The notes under the pieces: model-generated
Told to the model about the DNA's origin: nothing
The model's input: only the letters and a program-made list of their open reading frames with translations
Databases searched by the model: none
Shown: one piece after another, positions 1-5,127 of the stretch
Numbering within the stretch: the stretch's first letter is position 1
Layout of the letters: every line of letters begins with the position of its first letter
Position numbers and translations under genes: made by a program
Source: an uncultured Oscillospiraceae bacterium
Lineage (GTDB): Bacteria > Bacillota > Clostridia > Oscillospirales > Oscillospiraceae
DNA length: 6,279 bases
NCBI GenBank assembly: GCA_934546725.1
Contig: CAKTED010000096.1
Coordinates: 1 to 6,279, forward strand
Direction: 5' to 3'

Positions 1-1056
1 ACGAACACCGTAGACGCCGCCTCCTTCCCGTTCCGCACCTGGGCAAAGCTCGGCAAGGAGGTCCTTTATAACGGCGTGGAGCTGCTGTCCATCGGCAGCT
101 GGCAGGGAGACGGCGAGCTTTTGAACAGTCTCTGCAAATACCTGCGCGAATTTCGCGCCGTGAACGCCGCGCCGTCGCAGATAGTTATCGGCGCGGGCAT
201 GGAATATCTGCTCATGCTGCTCTGCCGCATTCTTCCGCAGGATATCTCCTTTGCCGTGGAGGACCCCGGCTACGTCAAGACTCCCGCCATCCTGAGCGGC
301 TGCGGCAGAAACCTTCACTACATTTCTCTTGACGGCGACGGCATGAACGCCGCCGCTCTTTCGGCCTGCGGCGCCTCCGCCGCCTGCATCACGCCGTCGC
401 ACCAGTTCCCCACCGGCGCCGTAATGCCCATCGCCCGGCGCATGGAGCTTCTCCGCTGGGTCTCCGCCGCACCGGAAAGATACATCCTTGAGGATGACTA
501 TAACAGCGAGTTCAACTTCGTCGGCCGTCCCATTCCCTCGCTTCAGGGCATGGATAACCGGCGGGTAATTTATATCAGCACATTTTCGCGCATTCTTGCG
601 CCGTCCATAAGAATAGCGTACATGGTCCTGCCGCCGGAGCTTCTCCTCCGCTCGCAGGACGTTCTGAAAAACTATTCCTCCACCGTTTCGCGCTTTGACC
701 AGCACACGCTCTGCCGGTTTATCGACGGCGGCTACCTTGGCCGCCATCTCAACCGCATGAAGACGCTGTACCGCCGCAGGCGCGACTTCCTGCTCGACCT
801 CCTCGCTCCGCACGCGCAGCGGCTGAAGCTTGGCATAAGCGGCGGCAGCGCGGGACTCCATCTGCTCGTCTCCGGCCCGGCGGAAACGATAGCCCGCATT
901 CTCTCTCGCGCCGATGAGCGCAGCATTCGAGTAACGCGCATGTCGGATTACTGCCACTCCTTTTCCGGCGAGGAAACGACCATCATTCTCGGCTACGCGG
1001 GCATGAACGACGAAACGCTTTCCGCCGCCGTTTCCGAGCTTTTTGACGGGCTCTGA
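1..1056 (+). CDS. MocR/PdxR-family transcriptional regulator, 3' part (aminotransferase-like domain)
   Basis: The reading frame is open from base 1 and ends at TGA 1054-1056, so the gene starts off the left edge; an ATG at 76 is internal. About 351 residues are visible. They begin at the linker (VDAASFPFRTW) that in MocR proteins follows the N-terminal GntR-type winged helix, which is not in the window. The rest is a fold-type I aminotransferase-like domain: PSHQFPTG near 394-417, EDDYNSEF at 490-513 (family usually EDDYDSEF), and FSRILAPSIRIAYMVLP from 583. In the family this last motif is FSK, where Lys forms the Schiff base with pyridoxal phosphate (Lys312 in B. subtilis GabR); here codon 589-591 is CGC, Arg. 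The Asp and Tyr that hold the cofactor ring in GabR (EDDY) are present. MocR proteins usually control genes for PLP, GABA or amino-acid metabolism; the target here is unknown, and the downstream transporter gene is a candidate. Family assignment is firm, function is not. Confidence 0.9.
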   Translation, partial: TNTVDAASFPFRTWAKLGKEVLYNGVELLSIGSWQGDGELLNSLCKYLREFRAVNAAPSQIVIGAGMEYLLMLLCRILPQDISFAVEDPGYVKTPAILSGCGRNLHYISLDGDGMNAAALSACGASAACITPSHQFPTGAVMPIARRMELLRWVSAAPERYILEDDYNSEFNFVGRPIPSLQGMDNRRVIYISTFSRILAPSIRIAYMVLPPELLLRSQDVLKNYSSTVSRFDQHTLCRFIDGGYLGRHLNRMKTLYRRRRDFLLDLLAPHAQRLKLGISGGSAGLHLLVSGPAETIARILSRADERSIRVTRMSDYCHSFSGEETTIILGYAGMNDETLSAAVSELFDGL

Positions 1057-1083
1057 TCTGACCCTGTCAGAAATTCTCTTTTT
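1057..1083 (+). terminator. Candidate intrinsic terminator after the MocR-type gene
   Basis: Directly after the stop codon, TCTGAC (1057-1062) and GTCAGA (1066-1071) form a perfect 6-bp stem with a CCT loop. A T-rich run, ATTCTCTTTTT, follows to 1083. The stem is short and AT-containing, so termination would be weak. The same palindrome could instead be a regulator-binding site, since it sits about 40 nt upstream of the -10 box of the next gene. Confidence 0.5.
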
Positions 1084-1107
1084 GGCACTTTCAATTCAGT
1101 CAGTTGA

Positions 1108-1116
1108 TGCTATAAT
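1108..1116 (+). promoter_or_regulatory. Extended -10 promoter for the ECF S-component gene
   Basis: TGCTATAAT at 1108-1116 is a perfect extended -10 element (TGn plus consensus TATAAT). Only a poor -35 match lies 16-17 nt upstream (TTTCAA or CTTTCA near 1088-1094), as is common for extended -10 promoters. Transcription would begin near 1123, giving a leader of about 47 nt, too short for most riboswitches. The promoter indicates the transporter gene can be expressed independently of the regulator gene before it. Confidence 0.7.
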
Positions 1117-1156
1117 CCCACATAAACGCAGGGTATTTCCCCCGCGCGAGTATACT

Positions 1157-1162
1157 GGAGGA
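1157..1162 (+). promoter_or_regulatory. Ribosome binding site of the ECF S-component gene
   Basis: GGAGGA lies 7 nt before the ATG at 1170 and fixes that start. An 8-bp palindrome, AGTATACT (1149-1156), touches its upstream side; its significance is unknown. Confidence 0.8.
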
Positions 1163-1169
1163 ATGGAAA

Positions 1170-1739
1170 ATGACAAAAAAGACAAAATTCACAACACTTC
1201 TCATTGTACAGATAGGCGTTATGGCCGCGCTCGTTTATGTGGTAACGCTTTTCCGCTTTCCGCTTTTCGGCTCAAAGGTACACTTTGCAAACGCGCTGTG
1301 CCTGATATCCGGCCTGCTTCTCGGACCCATTCCGGGCGGTTTGGCGGCAGGTCTCGGCTCCGCGCTTTACGACGCCATTCTCGGCGGCTATGACGTTGCA
1401 AACATACTCATAACCTTTGTATCAAAGTTTCTCATGGCCTTTATCTGCGCAAAGATTGCCTATGCCCGCAATGCAAACACTGATAACAGGGTTCAGGATA
1501 TAGCCGCCTCCGTCATCGGCGCTCTTTCCTACGTTGCGCTCTATATGCTCAAGACCTTCATCTATCAGGCCTTTGTTTACGGCTACCCGATGGCGACCGT
1601 CGGCGCAACTATGCTCAGCAAGCTTATCCCCTCGCTCATTAACGCCCTCGTTGCCATGGTCGCAGCGCCCATAGTTTTCCTTGCGCTCAGACCGGCCATG
1701 AAAAAGCTGCACGTCGGCGCAATGGCCGCAGAGGCGTGA
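1170..1739 (+). CDS. ECF transporter S component, substrate unknown
   Basis: A 189-residue, strongly hydrophobic protein with about five to six membrane segments: roughly residues 8-29, 37-71 (likely a pair), 76-98, 108-132 and 139-175. Length, a short basic N-terminus (MTKKTK), an Ala-containing first helix (GVMAALVYV) of the sort that packs against EcfT, and small-residue-rich helices (GLLLGPIPGGLAAGLGSALYD, residues 48-68) fit the substrate-binding S components of energy-coupling factor transporters, most like the pfam07155/COG4720 group that includes predicted vitamin (for example pyridoxine or hydroxymethylpyrimidine) carriers. It would bind a small nutrient in the membrane and use the shared EcfA/A'/T module, which is not encoded here, so it is probably a group II system. 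It has its own promoter and a good ribosome binding site. The MocR-type regulator upstream and the nucleoside-salvage genes downstream are weak hints to substrate only. The family call is by pattern; the substrate cannot be read from the sequence. Confidence 0.8.
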   Translation: MTKKTKFTTLLIVQIGVMAALVYVVTLFRFPLFGSKVHFANALCLISGLLLGPIPGGLAAGLGSALYDAILGGYDVANILITFVSKFLMAFICAKIAYARNANTDNRVQDIAASVIGALSYVALYMLKTFIYQAFVYGYPMATVGATMLSKLIPSLINALVAMVAAPIVFLALRPAMKKLHVGAMAAEA

Positions 1740-1786
1740 CCCTTTTAATTTCGATACCACTCTCTATTTCATACTCTCCCTTACAG

Positions 1787-1828
1787 ATACCGGGCCGAAA
1801 CGAAGCTCAATTCGTTCCGACCCGGTAT
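1787..1828 (+). terminator. Intrinsic terminator after the ECF S-component gene
   Basis: Two 18-nt arms (1787-1804 and 1811-1828) pair with 16 matches around a 6-nt loop, GCTCAA. A T-rich stretch, TCATTATTATTCTTCTTTCTT, runs from 1829. The stem begins ATACCGGG and closes CCCGGTAT. The two mispairs (1795/1820 and 1798/1817) are C-A and A-C on this strand but become G-U wobbles in RNA from the other strand. No T tract follows on the minus strand, so a forward terminator remains the better reading. Confidence 0.75.
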
Positions 1829-1847
1829 TCATTATTATTCTTCTTTC

Positions 1848-1876
1848 TTGACAGAAGCGGTATATAATTGTATTTT
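1848..1876 (+). promoter_or_regulatory. Sigma-A-type promoter for the mtnA-deoD unit
   Basis: A consensus -35 box TTGACA (1848-1853) is followed after 17 nt by TATTTT (1871-1876), four of six matches to TATAAT, within a very AT-rich stretch. A perfect TATAAT at 1863-1868 is only 9 nt from the -35 box and is therefore an unlikely partner. Transcription would begin near 1883, leaving a leader of about 34 nt with no room for a riboswitch. Confidence 0.7.
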
Positions 1877-1901
1877 ATATATGTAATTATTAAAAAAGAG
1901 C

Positions 1902-1908
1902 AAAGGAG
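1902..1908 (+). promoter_or_regulatory. Ribosome binding site of mtnA
   Basis: AAAGGAG lies 8 nt before the ATG at 1917. A GTG at 1908 is in frame but overlaps this site and has no ribosome binding site of its own, so the ATG is the preferred start. Confidence 0.8.
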
Positions 1909-1916
1909 TGCGCGGC

Positions 1917-2984
1917 ATGGACGATATAAAAAAGGTTACGCATATCGATAACGTCCGCCTTTCGGACGACGGAGACAGCGTTATTATAATAGATCAGACC
2001 CTGCTCCCCAACGAGATGAAATACATTGAGCTCAAAAGCGCCGAGGATATTTACGACGCCATCTTTGAGCTGAAGATCCGCGGAGCGCCCGCCATCGGCA
2101 TCTGCGCGGGCTATGGAATTTATGTTCTCGCCCGGCAGATAAAGGCTGCATCGTTTGAAGAATTTGCCTCGGAATTTCACCGTCTCAAGGAGTATCTGAG
2201 CTCCTCGCGGCCCACTGCTGTAAATCTCAGCTGGGCGCTGAATCGCATGGAGCGCGTCGTTACGGCAAACAGTGCTCTCCCTGTTTCCGCCATTCTCTTA
2301 CTGCTTGAAAAGGAATGCCGCGCCATACACGAGGAGGATATCCAGATGTGCCGTGCCATTTCAGAATACGGTCTTTCGCTGCTGCATGACGGCGACGGCA
2401 TCCTCACGCACTGCAATGCCGGACCGCTCGCCACCTCGCGCTACGGCACGGGTCAGGGTCCCATACTCCTTGGCCGCGAAAGGGGCATGAATTTCCACGT
2501 TTTTGCCGACGAGACCCGTCCGCTGCTCCAGGGCGCGCGGCTGACCTCCTTCGAGCTCCAGCGCGCGGGCGTTGACGTTACGCTCATCTGCGACAATATG
2601 GCCAGCATCGTCATGAAAAACGGTTGGGTACAGGCCTGCATCGTTGGCTGCGACCGCGTGGCCGCGAACGGAGACGCCGCGAACAAGATCGGCACAAGCG
2701 GCGTGGCCATCCTCGCAAAGCACTACGGAATCCCGTTCTACGTCCTCGGCCCCACCTCCACCATAGACATGAGCTGCGCGACCGGCGACGACATAAAGAT
2801 CGAGCTGCGCGACCCGAACGAGATAAAAACGAAGTGGTATTCAAAGCCCATGGCGCTGCCGGAGGTAAAATGCTATAACCCCGCATTTGACGTTACGGAT
2901 CACTCGCTCATAAGCGCCATCATCACGGAAAAGGGCATCTGCCGCGCGCCGTACACCGAAAGTCTCGCCGCACTTTTCCGCTGA
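1917..2984 (+). CDS. mtnA: S-methyl-5-thioribose-1-phosphate isomerase (MtnA)
   Basis: MtnA converts 5-methylthioribose 1-phosphate to 5-methylthioribulose 1-phosphate in the salvage of methylthioadenosine, the by-product of polyamine synthesis and other SAM reactions; it acts in the cytoplasm. The 355-residue product has the full family length and motifs: RGAPAIG (about residues 55-61), RPTAVNL, THCNAG with Cys166, [32 protein letters not shown] with Asp246, KIGTSG, and [12 protein letters not shown]. Cys166 and Asp246 match the catalytic Cys160 and Asp240 of the B. subtilis enzyme with the same 80-residue spacing. The ATG at 1917 is chosen over an in-frame GTG at 1908. The next gene encodes a nucleoside phosphorylase that could supply the sugar 1-phosphate directly. 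No mtnK kinase, aldolase or later mtn gene is present here. An alternative is a paralogue acting on 5-deoxyribose 1-phosphate (DrdI type), which motifs alone do not exclude. Confidence 0.93.
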   Translation: MDDIKKVTHIDNVRLSDDGDSVIIIDQTLLPNEMKYIELKSAEDIYDAIFELKIRGAPAIGICAGYGIYVLARQIKAASFEEFASEFHRLKEYLSSSRPTAVNLSWALNRMERVVTANSALPVSAILLLLEKECRAIHEEDIQMCRAISEYGLSLLHDGDGILTHCNAGPLATSRYGTGQGPILLGRERGMNFHVFADETRPLLQGARLTSFELQRAGVDVTLICDNMASIVMKNGWVQACIVGCDRVAANGDAANKIGTSGVAILAKHYGIPFYVLGPTSTIDMSCATGDDIKIELRDPNEIKTKWYSKPMALPEVKCYNPAFDVTDHSLISAIITEKGICRAPYTESLAALFR

Positions 2985-3013
2985 CGGCCCGTGAATATGA
3001 CAAGATACGAAAC

Positions 3014-3019
3014 GGAGGA
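3014..3019 (+). promoter_or_regulatory. Ribosome binding site of the deoD-type gene (decides the start)
   Basis: GGAGGA lies 10 nt before the ATG at 3030. An in-frame GTG at 2991 and an ATG at 2997 would add up to 13 residues, but they lack a ribosome binding site and extend beyond the usual N-terminus of the family. Confidence 0.8.
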
Positions 3020-3029
3020 CATAAAAACA

Positions 3030-3761
3030 ATGGGTAAAATCATTTCTTCCCCCTCGGCCTGCATTGAGGCCGATCCCGAGCTCATATCAAAGGTAATGCT
3101 CATGCCCGGCGACCCGCTCAGGGCAAAAAAAGTCGCCGAAACGTATTTCACGGACGTTGTCTGCTTCAACACCGTGCGCAATATGCTCGGCTTTACCGGC
3201 ACCTATAAGGGCAAACGCATTTCCGTAATGGGCAGCGGCATGGGAGTTCCTTCAATGTGCCTTTATGCGCACGAGCTTTACAATTTCTTCGGCGTGGACG
3301 TTATTCTCCGCATCGGCTCGGCGGGCGGTCTTTCCGAGGATACGCATGTGCGCGACCTCGTTCTTGCCATGAGCGCCTGCACAAACTCCAATTTTGCCAG
3401 CCAGTACGATTTTCCCGCAACGCTCGCGCCGACGGCCGACTTTGCCCTGCTGCGCAAGGCTGTCGAGCTGGCCGAGGCCAGGGGAGTTCACGCAAACGTC
3501 GGCCCCGTGCTCACGACGGACCCGTTCTATAACGCCAACCCGCACGCCAACGAGGCCTTCCGCGCAATGGGCATGCGCGCCGTCGAGATGGAGACCGCAG
3601 GCCTTTACCTCGAGGCCATGGCATCGAAAAAGCGCGCCCTCTCCCTGCTCACGATATCCGACCACATTTTCTCCGGCGAGGAGCTTTCCGCCGAGCAGCG
3701 GCAGAACAGCTTTACCGAGATGATGGAGATAGCGCTCGATACCGCCTGGGACGCGCTGTAA
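3030..3761 (+). CDS. deoD: DeoD-type purine nucleoside phosphorylase
   Basis: Catalyses reversible phosphorolysis of purine nucleosides to free base and (deoxy)ribose 1-phosphate; the family is a cytoplasmic hexamer. The 243-residue product aligns without gaps to the E. coli enzyme (239 residues) at an offset of 7 for every residue checked. Phosphate site: Gly27, Arg31, Arg50, Arg94 and Ser97 (E. coli Gly20, Arg24, Arg43, Arg87, Ser90). Base stacking: Phe166 (Phe159). Ribose: Met187 and Glu188 (Met180, Glu181). Catalysis: Asp211 and Arg224 (Asp204, Arg217). The exception is Cys11 in place of His4, which in E. coli comes from the neighbouring subunit and contacts the ribose 5'-OH. The gene follows mtnA by 45 nt with no promoter or terminator between, so the two are probably co-transcribed. 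That context, with the His-to-Cys change, suggests a 5'-modified nucleoside such as methylthioadenosine or 5'-deoxyadenosine as substrate. Family is certain; this substrate is inference. Confidence 0.93.
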   Translation: MGKIISSPSACIEADPELISKVMLMPGDPLRAKKVAETYFTDVVCFNTVRNMLGFTGTYKGKRISVMGSGMGVPSMCLYAHELYNFFGVDVILRIGSAGGLSEDTHVRDLVLAMSACTNSNFASQYDFPATLAPTADFALLRKAVELAEARGVHANVGPVLTTDPFYNANPHANEAFRAMGMRAVEMETAGLYLEAMASKKRALSLLTISDHIFSGEELSAEQRQNSFTEMMEIALDTAWDAL

Positions 3762-3772
3762 GCGATTGCTGT

Positions 3773-3798
3773 GGGTACTGCCGTGTGTGACCGTACCC
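3773..3798 (+). terminator. Weak hairpin 11 nt after the deoD-type gene
   Basis: GGGTAC (3773-3778) and GTACCC (3793-3798) pair perfectly around a 14-nt loop, and only TTT follows. It may slow or partly terminate transcription or protect the mRNA 3' end, but it is a poor intrinsic terminator; the strong hairpin at 4154-4196 is the more likely end of the transcript. Confidence 0.3.
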
Positions 3799-3801
3799 TT
3801 T

Positions 3802-3841
3802 CGCCCCTCCGCAGGGGATCCCCGCTGCGCGAGGATGACGG
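3802..3841 (+). repeat. Interspersed palindromic repeat, unit A (divergent)
   Basis: Starts with GCCCCTCC and GGGGAT spaced as in unit D and ends GATGACGGA, close to the GAATGACGGA end of units B and D. CCCCT (3804-3808) and AGGGG (3813-3817) form a 5-bp hairpin. The central part, CCCGCTGCGCGAG, differs from the other units. Confidence 0.6.
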
Positions 3842-3847
3842 AAAAGG

Positions 3848-3881
3848 ACACGCCCCTCCCGCGTCCACGGTTGGGGCGTGT
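3848..3881. repeat. Perfect 9-bp inverted repeat between repeat units A and B
   Basis: ACACGCCCC (3848-3856) and GGGGCGTGT (3873-3881) are exact reverse complements separated by 16 nt. The right arm abuts unit B. There is no T tract on either side, so it does not look like a terminator. Confidence 0.6.
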
Positions 3882-3934
3882 GCCCCTCCATACGGAATTC
3901 CACGGGGTGCTGACGCACCCCTCTGAATGACGGA
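3881..3934 (+). repeat. Interspersed palindromic repeat, unit B
   Basis: A 54-nt unit closely matching unit D. The core is a 7-bp hairpin, GGGGTGC/GCACCCC (3904-3910 and 3915-3921) with loop TGAC, flanked on the left by ATTCCAC and on the right by TCTGAATGACGGA. The first 23 nt differ from unit D at four positions. Confidence 0.8.
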
Positions 3935-3994
3935 GGTGATGGGTTTGCGCGTCCACTTTACCGGCGCACCCTGCGCTGCACTCACCACTACGCA

Positions 3995-4031
3995 CGTCAT
4001 TCAGAGGGAGCGGAGCGACCGAAGAATCCCC
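3995..4031 (-). repeat. Interspersed palindromic repeat, unit C (inverted)
   Basis: Read on the minus strand this unit begins GGGGATTC and ends CCCTCTGAATGACG. The last 14 nt match unit B (3919-3932) exactly in opposite orientation. The central sequence, rich in GCTCC, replaces the hairpin seen in units B and D. Confidence 0.7.
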
Positions 4032-4067
4032 TGGTTGGTTCTGCCATGGCAGCGGCACGCACTGCCC

Positions 4068-4120
4068 TGCCCCTCCGTGGGGGATTCCACGGGGTACTTC
4101 GTACCCCTCTGAATGACGGA
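4068..4120 (+). repeat. Interspersed palindromic repeat, unit D
   Basis: A 53-nt unit in the same orientation as unit B. The core is a 7-bp hairpin, GGGGTAC/GTACCCC (4091-4097 and 4101-4107) with loop TTC, flanked by GATTCCAC and TCTGAATGACGGA. Relative to unit B, one stem pair is A-T instead of G-C, so pairing is kept although both bases differ. Confidence 0.8.
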
Positions 4121-4153
4121 AACTTTGAATTTCCGCATCCACGATCTTACACA

Positions 4154-4196
4154 AAAAGAGCTTTGGAGCGCCGGGACGGCGCTCCAAAGCTCTTTT
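4154..4196. terminator. Bidirectional intrinsic terminator between deoD and ribF
   Basis: A perfect 19-bp stem (4154-4172 with 4178-4196), extendable by one G-C pair to leave a GGA loop. Its outer ends are AAAAGAGC and GCTCTTTT, so both strands have a GC-rich stem running into U residues: four Ts on the plus strand, five on the minus strand. It lies 13 nt past the ribF stop codon and is well placed to end both convergent transcription units. Confidence 0.9.
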
Positions 4197-4209
4197 CATA
4201 TTGTTAATA

Positions 4210-5106
4210 TCATTTCAGAAAATCGCCCACTCTGTTTGCGTCCGCCTTAATGCGCGCTCCAAGCTCCTCGAGACTTGAAAACTTCATCTCCGGGCGCATG
4301 AAGTTGTACAGCTCGCATATGGCCTGCCGGTCATATACCTCGCGGTCGAAACCGATCAGGTAGCTTTCCACGGAAACGGCGCTGCCGCCACTCACCGTCG
4401 GACGAACGCCTATGTTCGTCACGGCGGGGTAATACTCCTCCTCGTCCGCCAGCCGCAGGCGCGCGGCATAAACTCCGTGCCGGGGGACGATAACGTTATC
4501 CTCAAAGCGCATGTTTATCGTCGGCGTGCCGAGCGTGCGGCCAAGCCTGAAGCCGTGGCGGACAGTTCCCGTCAGCAGATGCGGATGTCCGAGGAAACGG
4601 TTGGCCTCGCGGATATTCCCTTCCGCTATAAGCCCGCGTATGTACGTTGAGCTCACGGTAACGCCGTCAAGCGTCACCTCGGGCATGATATCGCAGCCGA
4701 AGCCGCGCTCCGCGCCGAGCGCTCTGAGCTTTTCCGCGGTTCCCTCGCCCCTGTCGCCGAATCGGAAATCATGTCCTGCCACAAAATGCACCGCGCCGTA
4801 ATCATGGGCTATCCATTCGGCAAAGGTCTGCCAGTGCATATGCATCGTGCTCTCGTCAAAATGGACTGTGATGATATCCTTTATGCCGAAACAGTGCTCC
4901 ACGATATACGCCCTGTCCGCCGGTGAATTTATAAGCTGCACGGGGCTTCCCGTAACGAGCAGATCCGGGTGACTGTCAAACGTGAGCATCGCAGGCTCCG
5001 CGCCAAGCTCCTCCGCCCTTTCCCGCGCCCTTCTCAGAAGCGCCGCGTGGCCGATATGCACGCCGTCGAAAAAGCCCAGCGCCACCACCCTTTTTGTATC
5101 ACTCAT
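4210..5106 (-). CDS. ribF: Bifunctional riboflavin kinase / FAD synthetase
   Basis: Makes FMN from riboflavin and then FAD from FMN, in the cytoplasm. The 298-residue protein has both domains. The N-terminal FMN adenylyltransferase domain (about 1-165) shows the nucleotidyltransferase motif GFFDGVHIGH at 11-20, TFDSHP at 42-47, GHDFRFG at 111-117 and VSSTYIRGLI at 151-160. The C-terminal riboflavin kinase domain (about 175-298) shows GFRLGRTLGTPTIN ending at 198, GVYAA at 211-215, and VESYLIGF with Glu247 as the likely catalytic Glu. The N-terminus is short, with only ten residues before the GFFDG motif; some homologues carry ten or more extra. The ATG at 5106 is preceded by AAGGA 11 nt upstream, inside the 21-nt gap after truB. 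It is probably the last gene of the operon, followed at once by a terminator. No FMN riboswitch precedes it, as expected for an internal operon gene. Confidence 0.95.
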   Translation of the reverse strand: MSDTKRVVALGFFDGVHIGHAALLRRARERAEELGAEPAMLTFDSHPDLLVTGSPVQLINSPADRAYIVEHCFGIKDIITVHFDESTMHMHWQTFAEWIAHDYGAVHFVAGHDFRFGDRGEGTAEKLRALGAERGFGCDIMPEVTLDGVTVSSTYIRGLIAEGNIREANRFLGHPHLLTGTVRHGFRLGRTLGTPTINMRFEDNVIVPRHGVYAARLRLADEEEYYPAVTNIGVRPTVSGGSAVSVESYLIGFDREVYDRQAICELYNFMRPEMKFSSLEELGARIKADANRVGDFLK

Positions 5107-5127
5107 CAGCTTATCTTTCCTTTGTCT

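Larger units (their letters stand above)
3762..4209. other. Gene-free repeat-rich intergenic block between convergent operons
   Basis: About 450 nt between the stop of the deoD-type gene and the stop of ribF. I find no credible gene on either strand: open frames cross the repeats and have no ribosome binding site or family resemblance. It contains a short hairpin, four related palindromic repeat units, another inverted repeat and a strong bidirectional terminator, each listed separately. A stretch at 3935-3994 between the second and third repeats shows nothing I can assign. Confidence 0.75.

Noticed and set aside
1117..1169. Riboswitch in the leader of the S-component gene
   Set aside because: The leader from the extended -10 promoter is about 47 nt and has only weak pairing; no known aptamer core is visible.
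1043..1393. Plus-strand open frame overlapping the end of the MocR-type gene and the start of the S-component gene
   Set aside because: It crosses a promoter and ribosome binding site and lies out of frame with a clear membrane-protein gene.
3927..4112. Small plus-strand open frame of 61 codons in the intergenic block
   Set aside because: It starts inside repeat unit B and ends inside unit D; the coding appearance comes from the repeats and there is no convincing ribosome binding site at its start.
3802..4120. CRISPR array
   Set aside because: The repeats are in mixed orientation, of unequal length and unevenly spaced, with variable centres and no cas genes nearby.
3252..4199. Long minus-strand open frame (315 codons) running across the repeat cluster and into the deoD-type gene
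   Set aside because: It is antisense to a firmly identified gene, reads through non-coding repeats (giving repeated peptide stretches such as RHSEG), and resembles no family. It reflects GC-rich codon bias.
5107..5127. FMN riboswitch or separate promoter for ribF
   Set aside because: Only 21 nt separate truB and ribF, filled by the ribosome binding site; ribF is evidently an internal operon gene.
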